The notes below the pieces were generated by a model, which had not been told where the DNA came from, did not search any database, and saw only the letters and a program-made list of their open reading frames with translations. From NCBI GenBank assembly GCA_007922225.1, contig ML679959.1:21027230-21091229 (forward strand): a stretch of DNA of 64,000 nt, in the 5' to 3' direction. The stretch is from Emydura subglobosa. Taxonomy: Eukaryota; Chordata; Testudines; Chelidae. The translations under genes and the position numbers were made by a program. Positions 22,679-34,344 of the stretch are shown piece by piece (positions within the stretch are counted from its first letter, which is position 1; each line of letters opens with the position of its first letter).

Positions 22679-23485
22679 CAGTGGTTCCCAACCCTTGACC
22701 TGTGGGCCAAAAGTGGCCCACAGGGTCTTTCAAAGTGGCTTGCTGCTCCACTTCCACTTGCCTAAGGACCCAAGCAGAGTGCGTTGCCTCAGGGCTACAA
22801 GACCAGTGCAGGCTCCTTGCTGTAGCCAAGGGGACGAGAGATCAGTGCTCCCCTCTTCCTGACTGTAGCAGGGAGTAGGGCAAAGCGCTCTACCTGGGTC
22901 CCTAGGCGCTGGGATCCCTGCTGGAGCCGGAGGGAGAGGAGCACTGATCGCCTGCCCCCCTGGCTGCAAATGAGAGATGCTGCCTAGGGACCCAGGTGGA
23001 GCACACAGGGCTACAGGATGTGTGCTGTTTCCCTGCTGCAGCCTGGAGACGGGAGATCAGCAAGGAGGTTGTCCTTCTGTCTGGCTGCAGTGGGGTGGCT
23101 GGCGGAGCAGCCAGGACCCATATTTGAGGAGGGGGAGGACTCTAAAAATCAGTGCTTTCCGGTGCTAAGTGCAGGCCACCTACTGTGACTTAGCTGCCAG
23201 GCCACGTGCTTCAGTGTGTAGTGACAGTCACTCCTCTACACTAGTGCTTTGTCTGTGAGTGTGCGACGTATTGTGAGTAATTTGTAGGTGTAACTTTAAA
23301 CTGTTAAAAACAATTACAATTTTTAATGTGCTTTGCACTAAATGTTTCCTTTAAATAGGTAGTGATTTGTAGTCCTTAACGGTGTATACATCAATACATT
23401 TTTCATGAGTTGATAGCCTGGTGGCCCATCAGGGTTGTAAAAATGATATTTGTGGTCCTCGAGCCAAAAGGGCTGGGAACCAGTG
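22679..23485. mobile_element. hAT (Charlie-like ends) non-autonomous element, ~0.8 kb
   Basis: It begins CAGTGGTTCCCAACCCTTGA; the right end on the minus strand reads CACTGGTTCCCAGCCCTTTT. These closely match hAT-Charlie-type termini. The flanking 8-mers GCAGAAGA and GCATAAGG agree at 6 of 8. The interior has repeated blocks around CTGCAGC and GGAGATCAG but no transposase. Confidence 0.8.
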
Positions 23486-23574
23486 GCATAAGGTATTTTG
23501 TGATATCTTCTTTATAAGGTGTCAGAGAGATCACTAATTTGCTTATAAGATAGTGATAAATAATTCCAGTAATT
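23486..23574. other. Short spacer
   Basis: Nothing recognised. Confidence 0.4.
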
Positions 23575-23740
23575 ATTATTATTCATTTGTTTTACTGTAG
23601 CACATACAGGCCACAGCGGGAATCAGGGCCTCATTATACAAGGCTCCATATAAGCACATAGTAAGAGACCATACCTTCCCCCAAAGAATTTACAGTCTAA
23701 ATGGAGAAGACAGATAAAGGGTGGAAGAAGAAATGGTTGC
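23575..23740. repeat. Ancient interspersed repeat (AAAGAATTTACAGTCTAA family)
   Basis: It starts near an ATT run (about 23575) and reaches CCAAAGAATTTACAGTCTAA and AGACAGATAAAGG. It is the longest copy of this family in the window. Confidence 0.6.
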
Positions 23741-25439
23741 CTTTTGCTGGATTGCTTTTGTTATTGTGATTGACATGGCATAAGATTATAATTCGTTACC
23801 ATATTTATGTATTTGCCAAACTTGGGGAGTGTCTCATGATTTAAGTGGCTCACGCTGTAATCTATTTGGCTGCTAATCAAAATAGTGGTGCACCAGAGTC
23901 CATGTTCATATTATGATTCAAGCAGAAAAGTTTGCCATCAGGATCACAAAATCATTACTGCTCAAGTGATGGGTCAGTGGCACAAGTACATTTTTCACCC
24001 ACATTAGCACTTAATGTGCTGCTCTGGTGACTCCATGGCATATTTTTTTTTCCAGAGTTTCTTTGACTTCAGAATTACCTTCTGGCAAAATTCCTAGTGA
24101 ATGAAGAGGAAGCTGGGATTGCCTCACTAATAGTTCTATTTCCAGTTTGTTTCAATTATGGTTTTCCACTGGGCGTTAAACAGTTTTTCATTGTTGTTTT
24201 TAATCTTCGGTTAAAGGCATGTAAGACATGTTGCAATCATTCAGCCATCACTAGCGACTGCTGCTTCAACTTGGGCCAGTGTCTTTAGAAAAGCCATTGA
24301 TTATGTTCAGCATGTGCAGGTATTTCTGGCTTATTTCAGGTTCTAGGTTCAGCTGCTTATTCGCCTCCAACATGGTCTTCATGACAAAAGAAGCAATCCC
24401 ATGCTTTGCTAAGAGCAAAACTCACGCAGTCCAAAACTCCCGTGTCATTGTCGCTATAAGCCGAAAAACAGGTTCTGCTCATTGCATTTAGGGAGAGTTT
24501 CATGTTCTAGGGAGCTATGTACTGAAAGGTGCATTTGCTTACGAAAATGTTGGGCCAGGAGTGAGCATAAAGCTTCCCTTAAATTGCATAGATTTACAAG
24601 TGTCACACACAATAGCAATCTGTGCACTCCCTGTGCGCCGGGGGACTGCTTAACTCCTCCTCATGGGGAGTGGGATGGCTAAAAAGGGGTGAGAAATGAT
24701 GGGCCCGACTCACTTTCTACCGCAGATCAGTAAACGGGGGCACACATAGCAGGGGGAGCAATATATGGAGAAGATTGCTCACCCCCATTTGGGCACAAGG
24801 AACAATCCCAGAAGAAGCTGCTAGTGCTCTGTGTGGGGATGTGGCTTGAACAACACAGCATAGCTAGAAGTTAGCTTGAGAGACTCTCATATGGTAAATT
24901 TGAGCTGGAACTATTAACAATAAGAAAAAGAAGCCCACTGTATTCCCTCATTGAAATCTGCCTTTAACAGGCCATGAGATAGTCAACATTTGTGAATCAG
25001 CAAGGGTTCCTCCTGTTACTGACACTTATGCCACAGTCCAGGCCCAAACTGTCCTCACTGATTAAATGACCTGCTCATAAAGTGAGGGTTGGATAGAAAT
25101 CGGTCAGAGTGGAATGTTTTTAAAATGTAGGAAAAGGAATTTTGGATGTGCTGGCTCATCTTTCTCTAAGAGAGGACTGGCTGCAGGATCTTGGAGGGGG
25201 TTTGTTTCATATCTAACGTATCATAATTGTACGAGGACAGGGATGCATTCTCACTCAGTTTTGTGAGCTAGTGGAGAAAATCTGTGTCCTGCACTGCAGG
25301 CAAGTTTCATGGTGCAGTATGTAAATAGCTGATATGGTCAACTTTTGGATCATTCTCTTTGGACTCTGCATTCATTTATTAAGAATATTTGACAGTTCCC
25401 TTTTTAGATGGACAACTCGCTAACTTTAGAAGAGTGACT
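23741..25439. other. Unassigned region
   Basis: No gene or element recognised. 23760-23900 is AT-rich, with TAATC-type homeodomain-like words, and appears single copy within this window. Confidence 0.4.
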
Positions 25440-26085
25440 TAGGTACTTAAGTACCTTTAAAAATTGGCCCTAAAGATGTATATTGGTGCTTACTGGGATT
25501 TTCAAAAGTGCCTGAGTGCCTTCTTAGTTTGTATGGCTTGGGTAAGTAGCAACGATTACAAATTGATATCAAGATTTGATAGCCAGCACATTGCCACAGC
25601 AGTGAGCTGGTGAATATCCCTCAGTCCCTGGCAAAAGAATGAAGGGGACACTCAGATATGATGTGCTCCATCGTTTGTGACTGGTGACCACAGTCACATA
25701 CAGATGTTTGCTCATTTTCCATTGAAAGAGGCTTTGTCCACACCTCCCATGAGATGTCCTGATGCGATTCAATCTGCACCAGGCTTTCTGACATAAACCA
25801 AAACCTGGTGGTTCCTGGGCAGGGTCAACAATGAGCTGTTTGTTTTGAGTGGTCAAAACACTCCATGTGGCTCTCCACTGAGCCTCAGTATCGAAGTTGA
25901 GTGTAAGGAACTTGATGCGGTTCCCCAGAGGGTTGCGGGATTTTAATCTTGTCTTTGGTGGGTTCTGCAGGTCATCGTGCAACCGGATCCTTGTGTTTGC
26001 ATTGACATTGTTAAGAAAGAGAGATGTCTGGCAGCATACCTACTTTTTTAGGCACCTAAAGACCACTTAAAATGTGGCTCCTGGT
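25440..26085. repeat. Foldback repeat apparently split by a LINE insertion
   Basis: The left piece (25440-25545) ends ATTTTCAAAAGTGCCTGAGT. The right piece (26045-26085) starts TTTTAGGCACCTAAAGACCA and continues CTTAAAATGTGGCTCCTGG. The two pieces read like the halves of one palindromic repeat, of which scraps also occur near 40590-40650 and 44590-44670. The LINE tail at 25556-26035 lies between them. Confidence 0.4.
25556..26035 (-). pseudogene. Non-LTR retrotransposon ORF2 C-terminus with Cys/His-rich motif
   Basis: The minus strand encodes R-L-K-S-R-N-P-L-G-N-R-I, then P-P-G-F-G-L, then N-R-I-R-T-S-H-G-R-C-G. After a frame change it encodes S-V-C-D-C-G-H-Q-S-Q-T-M-E-H-I-I-S-E-C-P, ending W-L-S-N-L-D-I-N-L with a stop at 25558-25556. 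This matches the tail found downstream of the reverse transcriptase in some non-LTR elements: a P-P-G-F block, an N-R-x-R-T-x-x-G block and a C-D-C-G...H...C cluster. The clade cannot be fixed from this part. A frameshift near 25705 and another near 25630 show it is dead. The reverse transcriptase core itself is absent. Confidence 0.65.
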
Positions 26086-26103
26086 CAATGGATCTTCATA
26101 TAC

Positions 26104-26551
26104 TAGTGGTTCCCAAACTTTTGGGGTCATGCACGCTTCTTCCATGGTTCGCACTTCCCCCCCCAGGAGTCATAGTTGGTAGCCGGGGCTGGGAATGGGG
26201 CCAAAGCCACTGTCAGGGGTTGGGAGCCAGGGTCTTAGCTGCAGCTGGGGCCAGGGTGTGGGCTGGAGCTGCAGCCGCAGGGCCTGGGGCTGAGGCCAAG
26301 GGCCTGGTGTTGTGAATGGGGCTGGGAGTTGGGCCCACAGCCTGGGTTACAACCAGGAGCTAGGGTCAGCCAGGAGCAGGGCCTGGGGCCACAGCCGGGA
26401 GCTGAAGCTAGAGCGGAGATGAGGGCAAAGCAGGGTTGGGTGATGCTTCCTCCCCATCCCTGTGGGGGCTGGCTCAAGCCCCACTGAACCCCCTTGGAAG
26501 GTTCCTCCATGCCCCCATAGGGGGGTGCATCCCACAGTTTGGGAACCTCTG
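26104..26551. mobile_element. hAT (Charlie-like ends) element with perfect 8-bp target duplication
   Basis: The left end reads TAGTGGTTCCCAAACTTTTG; the right end on the minus strand reads CAGAGGTTCCCAAACTGTGG. The 8-mer TCATATAC lies immediately outside both ends (26096-26103 and 26552-26559), identical on each side. The interior is a G-rich series of imperfect GGGCCTGGGGCTG-like units. It has no transposase, so it moved in trans. Confidence 0.9.
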
Positions 26552-26559
26552 TCATATAC

Positions 26560-27359
26560 TGGGTACAGTATATTAAAGTCGGTACCCTAAGGTAGTATAA
26601 CAAGCCATAGAGCTATTTATGCTTAACATACAGTTTAATTCTTGTTATTATGGGACAGATCCACAGCTGATTTCCACCAGTTGAGGGCCTAGCTAATAGG
26701 ACCCAGTCTACTATCCTACATGCATGCTGACCTCAAGGAAAGTAGAATCAAACCCACCCTCCATATGTGCCTACAGATGACCTATGTGATTTAACTTCTT
26801 TGGCCCATATTCTGCCATTGTTTTACCGGTAAAACTCCCACTGAAATAAGCAGGAGGATTTTTGGGGAAACATTGATGGCAAGATAGAAGTCTGTGCGAA
26901 GAGAATTCAATGGGGTGTCTCCTGGTGCGATGGAGATAATTTTTTCCCCATGATTTACTATTTATTGGGGGGCATTTTAAAGTTACCTTGTTGGATCCAC
27001 TTCTGCCCTATTTGACATTGCTGAGGAGTAGGAAAAAAGACTAGCAATTAATTTTATATCTCTGTGGTTCATTTCAATTTTTTTAACCTACAAAGTATTT
27101 TTGAGTGCATGCATCTAGGTAGTGATAAAACATCTACCTTAATAGACTTCAAGGTGCAATCTCTGGGCTGAGATTGAGATAATTGTTGATTCTTTTTCCA
27201 TATAAAAAGAGCTATGCATATGATTGACCTAATTCTGATCTCTTACTCTGGTATAACTCTATTGACTTCAACAGAGCTGGCGTTGATTTACGCGCAAGAG
27301 CGGAAGCAGACCTAATATCTCTGGTCTCCTCTCAGATTCCCCTGAACTCTCAGCACATT
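26560..27359. other. Unassigned region with hairpin-family pieces
   Basis: Fragments of the short hairpin family lie near 26810-26870 and 27225-27330 (ATTCTGATCTCTTACTCTGG). No gene recognised. Confidence 0.4.
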
Positions 27360-28330
27360 TAGGCTGCACTGATATTTCCATTATTCAGTGTTTCCATTTT
27401 TATTTCCTTCCGATTCCTCTTTGATCTCAGTCCTGCAACTGGCTTGGTGGGATAAAACATACAAGGTCTAAATACCAAATGTAGTGAGGCACAGGCCAAC
27501 CCATTTGGGTAGATTAACCCTTTTACTGCTTTCTGTTCTTCCAGTGGCCCCCACAGAGTCACTACCATTTTATTAGCTTCCCAGTGAAAAAGATAGCGTA
27601 GAAGAGAGCGTTCACTGATGGAGCACCTCTTGTGATTGACTGTGGCAGCTCTTTCCTCACCTAGCCTGGTCTTTCTTCTTGCGACTTGGCCTTCTGGCCA
27701 GATCACCTTAAAGTCTCTCCCCTTCTGGAGTAAACAGAGAGTCTGATAAACTAAATACAAACAAACGTAACTCTTCACCCCTACCCGGGCTCACTCCTCC
27801 ACAGATTTTTCACCCCTTCGAGCAACAGCTCCTAGGGCTTTCTTCCTGGAGACCAGTTCCAAACTCAATAGTCCTTCTTCCCCTTGTGTCAGGGTGCTTA
27901 GCATTACCTCCCAGTGGCTGGTAGTGGAACTCAGGCCTTCCCTCTCGGTTCCAGTCCAGGGACCAAAGGACAAAGCAACTAAGCTCTGCTCCCTCAGATT
28001 TTTCACTGGACTTCTTACTACCTTGGCCTTCCTTCAGGCCCTTTCCCACAGCCCCTCTCAGGGTTATTGTACATCTGCCTCTGTCTAGGCCTTTCCTCAA
28101 CTTTCCAGCCATCACAGAGGGAGTGCAGAGTTCTCCCCTCTCTCCTTACAGCCCTTCTTCACATCTCGGCTTCCTCCCTTTATCCTCACCACCCAGCTTC
28201 TACCCCAGATGGACTTCATCTTCAGTTGTGCCTGGCCCACCCTCCAGGGCAACCAGGTGGCTCCGTTGAGCTCACTAGCACCAGTTAACGCTTTTAGTGC
28301 CAGTGTGCGATATATATCCCATCACAAAGG
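27360..28330. other. Pyrimidine-rich unclassified block
   Basis: About 1 kb of C/T-rich sequence. The minus-strand open frames of up to 139 codons (27778-27359) have no recognisable domain. The composition differs sharply from both flanks, suggesting an inserted repeat such as an LTR or a non-autonomous element, but I could not find matching ends. Confidence 0.3.
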
Positions 28331-28869
28331 GAATGTTACGGGCACACTTTGGTGTTTTCATTGACAGCTACAGGGTTAAATACAGGCAGACCAGAGATTG
28401 TGCCTTGACGTTTATTAAGGCAGATGTTTTATCCCTACCTCGAAGCATGCACTGAAAAGATACCTTGTAGGTTAAATAATTTGAAATAAAGAACCACTTA
28501 GATATTCAGCTAATTGCTAGTCCTCCAGTCCAGAGTTACTATGCTATAATGGGGTGCTACTGCAATGTATTGATACCCCTGAAATCACAGTGAAATGATT
28601 TGACACCAGCATGACCGGAGGGGGATTTCACTCGACTTACCTAGTAGACTACATAAAATCCTCTTAACTTAGCAAAGTTTGTCTGTCACTGTTCATTACC
28701 CAGCTCATCAATACATCTCACCAATGGCAAAGGACCTAGAGGCTTCCTCTGGTATTTGCACTCTGTTGGAACATAGATCAGTCTCACAGTTTGCAATCAT
28801 TTCCCTGCTTCCTCATTCTGTAAGGTAGCTTTAAAATGATTTAAGAGCTATAACAGAGGAGCACTGGCT
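28331..28869. other. Unassigned spacer
   Basis: No recognised feature. Confidence 0.4.
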
Positions 28870-28960
28870 GTTGAAGTTTGCTAATTAATATCCTGCAGTT
28901 AACTATGTCAAAAGCATTCTTGAGATCAAGCTAAATGGCTCCTCACATTTTCCTTTGATC
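28870..28960 (-). pseudogene. Possible LINE reverse transcriptase motif A relic
   Basis: The minus strand reads G-A-I, a stop, then L-D-L-K-N-A-F-D-I-V-N-C-R-I-L-I-S. This fits reverse transcriptase motif A, where a D-L-K-x-A-F-D pattern is typical. Fewer than 30 codons are recognisable and no neighbouring motif was found, so a chance match is possible. Confidence 0.35.
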
Positions 28961-28965
28961 AAAGG
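28952..28965. promoter_or_regulatory. 14-bp perfect palindrome with paired TCF/LEF-like sites
   Basis: CCTTTGATCAAAGG is its own reverse complement and contains CTTTGAT on both strands, the TCF/LEF core. Regulatory use is inference; such words also arise by chance and inside repeats. Confidence 0.25.
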
Positions 28966-31900
28966 CAGGGAAGATTTTTGTCTGTGAATTCTGATAGTGC
29001 AGTTGTGGTGTAATGTACAGGAATGGCCTGCAGCTTCAGCGCTTCTCATTCAGGAGTTTATTCATGTGGAGGCTGGATTGCAAATTGCATGTTCCATAAT
29101 TGCATATAAAATATGGGACAATAACTAATAATGTTCTGCTGTCATTAGCATCATCAGGTATTATTGGATAAATAGACTAGGGTAATTTCAATTATAGCAA
29201 CTGCTAATTATTTGGGAAAGTTGCAGATTTTTGTTCTTCCCAAAGACTGATGAGATGAGTAAATGAAAGAAGAAATGTCTAAAGTTTTGCACTGAGATGA
29301 TCCAGTTAGTGAAAGGGTTCTAAGGATGGTTTAAAGAAGTTCCTGGATCACTGAGCAATTTCTGTGGCAGCTAGAGACATCTCAGATCTAGAGACTTCCA
29401 GATGCAGGGGGAAACAGATGAAGGTTTGGGTAGGTCAGAATTCATAGCAGATATGTTTGTCGAACAGGTAATCCTTCTGTAGGCAACTTGCCCTCAGTTG
29501 CAATTGGAATTAGCCTAAGTAACAGCCAAGAAAAGACAGCCCTTTATAATTAGAATACTGCATGACAGTTTTAACACTAATAGTTGGTGAAATTAACCTA
29601 TATGTGGATGACAGTTTCTTGTATTAGAGTGAGCCTTCATAACAGTTAAGAGCCTGATCCTAAACTCATTGAAGTCAGTGGTAGTTATTCCATTTGCCAT
29701 CAGGCCATAGGTCTGTCATGTAATTTTCCTTGACATAACTTGGTATTCTGAGCATCCATTTATTGACTTTAAAAATATCCCTTTTCCCATTAGTTTTATT
29801 TTTTGCTGTTTTCTACAGTAGTACCGTGCAGCAACCAGTTGGTCCATTCGCATTCAAGCCTTTGTTATTTTGTGTCTTTAATCATGAATAATAACAATAA
29901 GAATATCTCCCCCTTTTCATCTGCAGATCTCAAAGCATTACACAGAGCTGGAAATCCAATCCAGGTCTCCTGAATGCCAGTACATTGCTCTAAACAGTAG
30001 GTAACACTAACTTCCTGTATATGTTATATGAGCATATGTGTATGCACAGCGATTTCTGGAGGTAGGGTATATTCTTTACTTCTGCTAGAGCTTATCTAGA
30101 GGTTCTATGAGAGAAAGAGGATTGCATTTCTTTCTAAAACAAGATGGACAAAAATCAGAACCTTTGTCCTTCCCGCTGCCCTGCCTGCCTCTTCACTGGT
30201 GGTTCAGATAAAAATCTGACCCCAGTTTCAAATCACTCCTGTTTTTTGCAAACCCCAAACCACCCCGGTTTGCCTATTATAGAAATAGATCCCAGCTGAA
30301 AACCATTTCAGAACCACTGTGCACTTCAGTGGAAAATGGGACCCAGGTCTGAACTACACCTGCTTTCAAGACGCCTAGCCCAAATGATGAGGCTACTTCT
30401 ATGTCAGTCTCCTTCAAGAGCAGAGTAAAGCACTAAACAAACAGTTAAATGGTCAAGTGGCCTCGAATGACTGCAAGTATCTGATTGCAATATGTCACTG
30501 TATTCTCCAGGCAGTGTCTACTTATTCTGTTTCGCTGGAGGCTGTGTTTTTAAGTGCCACATTTACAGAACAGACTATGTAGTGATGAGCTGTACAGTTG
30601 CACTGATAACATGTTAATCTCAAAAAGTACTTGTCCTCAACGGAGAATGGGAGAAGTGTGTGTTTGGGGGGATTCTTTCTAACCCATTCTATTCACCCAA
30701 TGGAATTATGATGACACTAAAACATGTATTCTCAATCATTTGGTCTCTGTATGACAAATAAAAAAAGATTTATTTCCCCTGAAATACAACAAACCATTGT
30801 GTACTGAAACTTCATTTAGATCTGATCTTTGAGGGTTATGCTTCTTACAACAACCCAATCACCCCCAAATCTGTTAATAAATAAAAATATGTATTTGGGG
30901 GATTTTTGAGTAGAGACGCATCTCAGTTTAGTTGAATGAATTTTGGTGCTAAAATCAGTCACAACCATTACTCATCGTGGCTCTCTGTTCTTTTTACCCA
31001 AGATGTCTGACAATTTCAATTCCTAAAGGCAATCTGTAAAAATCAGGGTCTAAAATGTCAGAGAGTCTCACTGGTTTCCTCTGTGGGCCTTGTCACTAAT
31101 GAGGGATCTCGTTGTGCTGAAAGAGTAGCTAGCCAGGAAAGATGCAGAAAGAAAGTTGAAGTGATAAACTCTTCAATTTAAAGCGATATTTTCTGTGTTA
31201 GTCTTTTGCTTTTGCTGCTTGCACTCTGGGAGGCTTTGCATAGCAGAGTTGAAAGAGACACAGGGAAAAAAATAATCCCTAATTTTCAGAAGCCTGGTCT
31301 ATCCCATTTATTTTTAATACTAATGTGACATAGTTTAATTTAATCGACAGAACATTAAACTGCCAGGGTGATGTAGACAGATCTTCAATTGAATCTCCAG
31401 ATGAAAAATGATCTGCTTGTCACAGAATTTTTCCTGGTAATCGTCTAGCATTCTGACAGACACAGGGTAACTGTAATTTACAGGCTTGGAAGGAATCATC
31501 ATTACCATTGGAATGGAATGAAATCGTATTCTGGGTCCTGGGTTCCCAACTATGCTGCAGGAAAGAAGCAGAAAACAAACCTTGGACCTCAAAGAAATGT
31601 GATAGGAAACACTGCGTAGTAGGAGGCTTACAGTTCTTTCCCATGTCATGGAGATGTCACATTCCTCCTGCATGAAATAAGCATGGCATGTTGCACAGCT
31701 GCACATTATGTTTAGCGAGGGAACTCTGCCATTTTAAATCATGTGGAAGGGGGTTCACGTGCAAAGCTTGTAAGTCAGCATCTTTAATGTACCATGAATG
31801 CTGTTATATATAGCCCTGATATGCTCTGGGCAGGGAGATATCTAGCAGTCACACAGACTCCTGGTCTCTTAGCCAAGGCTGTAGCAACTCAGCAATCTCT

Positions 31901-32013
31901 GGGTGGCCTAGCCACCACCCAAAGGAGATCAGAGCGCCACACTGTAAGTATATTTATAATTACTTAAAGTTACCAGTAATCTGACTTTAACCCTTCATCT
32001 CCACTGACTAGAG
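28966..32013. other. Long unassigned region
   Basis: 29080-29230 is AT-rich with several TAATTA/CTAATTA words and looks single copy here. A fragment near 29900-29960 (CAGATCTCAAAGCATTACAC) resembles a dispersed repeat also hinted at 15515 and 36600. A 123-codon minus frame (31706-31335) lacks recognisable domains. Confidence 0.4.
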
Positions 32014-32427
32014 CAGTGTTTCTCAATTAAATTTGGCCACGGAACCGTTTTGAACTCGATAAATAATTGCGGAACCCCCCAAACTCTTAACAGTATTTTT
32101 ACATAGGGGGCCAAAAAAAAATGTTGAAATAAGCAAATTATATACAAACAACTAGGTCACCATTGCTCAATTAAATTACACTTACACTCGATACCCTCCG
32201 CCGAAAAATCTGGGATATCTTCCCTTTTTCGGCGGCACGGAGAAGCGGTGTGGAGAATAGCTGATCGGTGGCGTGGGGCACAGCTGCTCTCAGCGGCGTG
32301 GGGCACAGCTGCTCTCAGCGGCGCGGAGAATGGCTGATCGGTGGCATGGAGAACAGCTGCTCACGGAACCCTAACAGTGTTCCTGCAGAACCCCAGGGTT
32401 CCGCGGAACATCGATTGAGAAACACTG
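32014..32427. mobile_element. hAT element with perfect 8-bp target duplication and internal minisatellite
   Basis: Both ends read CAGTGTTTCTCAAT inward (the right end on the minus strand), a hAT-Charlie-like terminus. The 8-mer GACTAGAG flanks the element on both sides without a mismatch (32006-32013 and 32428-32435). The interior (about 32235-32365) holds four or five imperfect units of about 26-30 bp built on CGGCGTGGGGCACAGCTGCT. The intact target duplication and clean ends make this one of the youngest insertions here. No gene. Confidence 0.93.
32235..32365. repeat. GC-rich minisatellite inside the hAT element
   Basis: Units alternate between a GGGGCACAGCTGCTCTCAG form (two adjacent near-identical copies) and a GGAGAATGGCTGATCGGTGG form (at least two copies). 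Confidence 0.75.
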
Positions 32428-32435
32428 GACTAGAG

Positions 32436-34344
32436 CATGTATATCTATATTAACCCTAGTTGGTGGCCCTGGGATTTCTTATCCACGGGAAATCCTACAA
32501 GTATTAGGACTGATTCAGGGCTCTCTCACACCAGTGTTAATGATCCTGCTCCTGTTTCCATGGAAGTCAGTAAAAAAAACTCTCCATTGGTGTCACAGAA
32601 TCACGTGCTTACTTTGATCAGAATATTGCCTATTATTGGTAAAGTTGTTCCTGAATTTTAATAACATATTTAGGCAAAACTGATACACAAGAGTAGACAT
32701 GTATTCTTGGGATGGGCAAACATAGGTAGCATTAGATTTATCAAAGACACCCACAAATTAGTCCTTGCGTGCATATATGTTACCATGTTCAAATAAATAC
32801 ACATCTTGTTAACCCATGATATTCAAAGACTCCCCTTGACTTTAACTGAAGTGGAGTTCCGCCAATGCTGATTACTCTGAGACTCCTACCCTTGATGTTT
32901 ATGAGCTCATCTTTACCCCCAAATTCACAGTAAGTTCTAGAAACTCCAGTTCCCTGCACTTCCTTTTTGTAAATCTTTAAGATGTAATTGTCACAAAGCA
33001 CGTGGCCATTGGCACAGAACTGTAAATATGTTGCAACTGATCCCACCACATCATGGTGCTGAGGTATGCTAATCCCTTTTAGATAGTTGGGAGTGTGCTT
33101 TGTGAACCATGTTCTCAGAGGGAAGTTCTACCCATGTTCCAAGCCCAGGGCCATTGTGAAGGTGATACTATTCCTCTGGCTGGCTGCCCTTGAGCTAGAC
33201 CTTACTTAGCTGATCCTTATAAAAGAGGGCAGCAGGAAATGGAGAAGGGAGACTGCAACACACGCCAGAAAGCTGAAGGGATGGGGCAGCACTCCCAATG
33301 GCATGGTACTGGAGCTTCTGCAGAGAGGAATTGCTCCAGAAGCCAAATGGACAGAAGGGGGACTGGGAGAAGTCCTCCATTACTGAGGCTCTAAAGAAAG
33401 AGCCAGGAAATTTTGGGTTACTGAAGTTACTAGTATGAGGAACCAGATATGGGGGAAAGGGACTACTCCATCTGGACAGACTTTTGAAGGAACAGTCTGC
33501 CAAGTTTTGAATTTGTGGTGTTGACGGCTTAAAATGAAACCACTACCCCTGCTTGGATTCTGGGGAGAGAGCTCAGGCAGAATTGCCCCAGAGAGTGAGC
33601 TAATTCAGCAAGAGCAAAACCTGGTCTGGTAGAAGGAGGAGCTATAAGATAGGGTCTGTAAGGCTGTAAAAGGCTTGGAGGATATCCCTTACCGGATCTC
33701 CAATAAACACCCCACAAGCACCAGGAGAATTCTTTCTGAGGGCTGACAAGCACAATGGCTTTCCTGAAATGGGGCTTCAATGTAGGTCTGGGTTTTTTAC
33801 CCTTCCCAGACTGCTCTTTGGCTCAGTACCCTTCTGTCCCGCTCATACTAGAGATGTGGGGGCACCTAGCAATGAGCCAGCAGGTTCTTTACATTATGAA
33901 ATGATACTATAATACATAGAGACATGTCTCATGCCCAGAAGCACTCTCTGAAGGTAAAAAAAAAAATCTCAAATTAAATTTCCAGGGTTAGTTAATTAAC
34001 CAAGCAAGATGCCTCGGAGCCTGGAGAACATGATGAGCGGCTGAGAATGTAAAAGTTGCATTTGTTATCTTGACATCCTGGTTTTCTTGGGAGGAATGGA
34101 TGGGAAAGAATGTAACATGATGAGATGAGAACATCTGGCGTATGTTGAGAGTAAGACTGCATACAGCAGTAATTTAGTGAATATTTCAAGTATTAGTGGA
34201 GCCAGATGGTTGGAAAAATAGTTACCAAAAGGTGGCTACTGTACAGATTCCTAGATCCATAGGATAAATCTGGACCCCACTGAAGTCAGTGGCAACATTG
34301 CCATTGACTTGAATAGGGTCAGGATTTCCCCCATTGATTTTGGG
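32436..34344. other. Unassigned region
   Basis: A TATA-like CTTATAAAAGAGGG is near 33217 and an AATAAA near 33703, but no matching LTR ends were found. A hairpin-family fragment lies at 34258-34340. No gene recognised. Confidence 0.35.

Noticed and set aside
27359..27778. 139-codon minus-strand frame
   Set aside because: Lies in the pyrimidine-rich block; no family resemblance.
31335..31706. 123-codon minus-strand frame as a possible host exon
   Set aside because: A competing frame of 74 codons covers the same bases and no domain or flanking splice pattern was seen.
33200..33720. Possible LTR from a TATA-like CTTATAAAAG (33217) and AATAAA (33703)
   Set aside because: No TG...CA ends, no paired copy, no primer-binding site; the spacing is long for one LTR.
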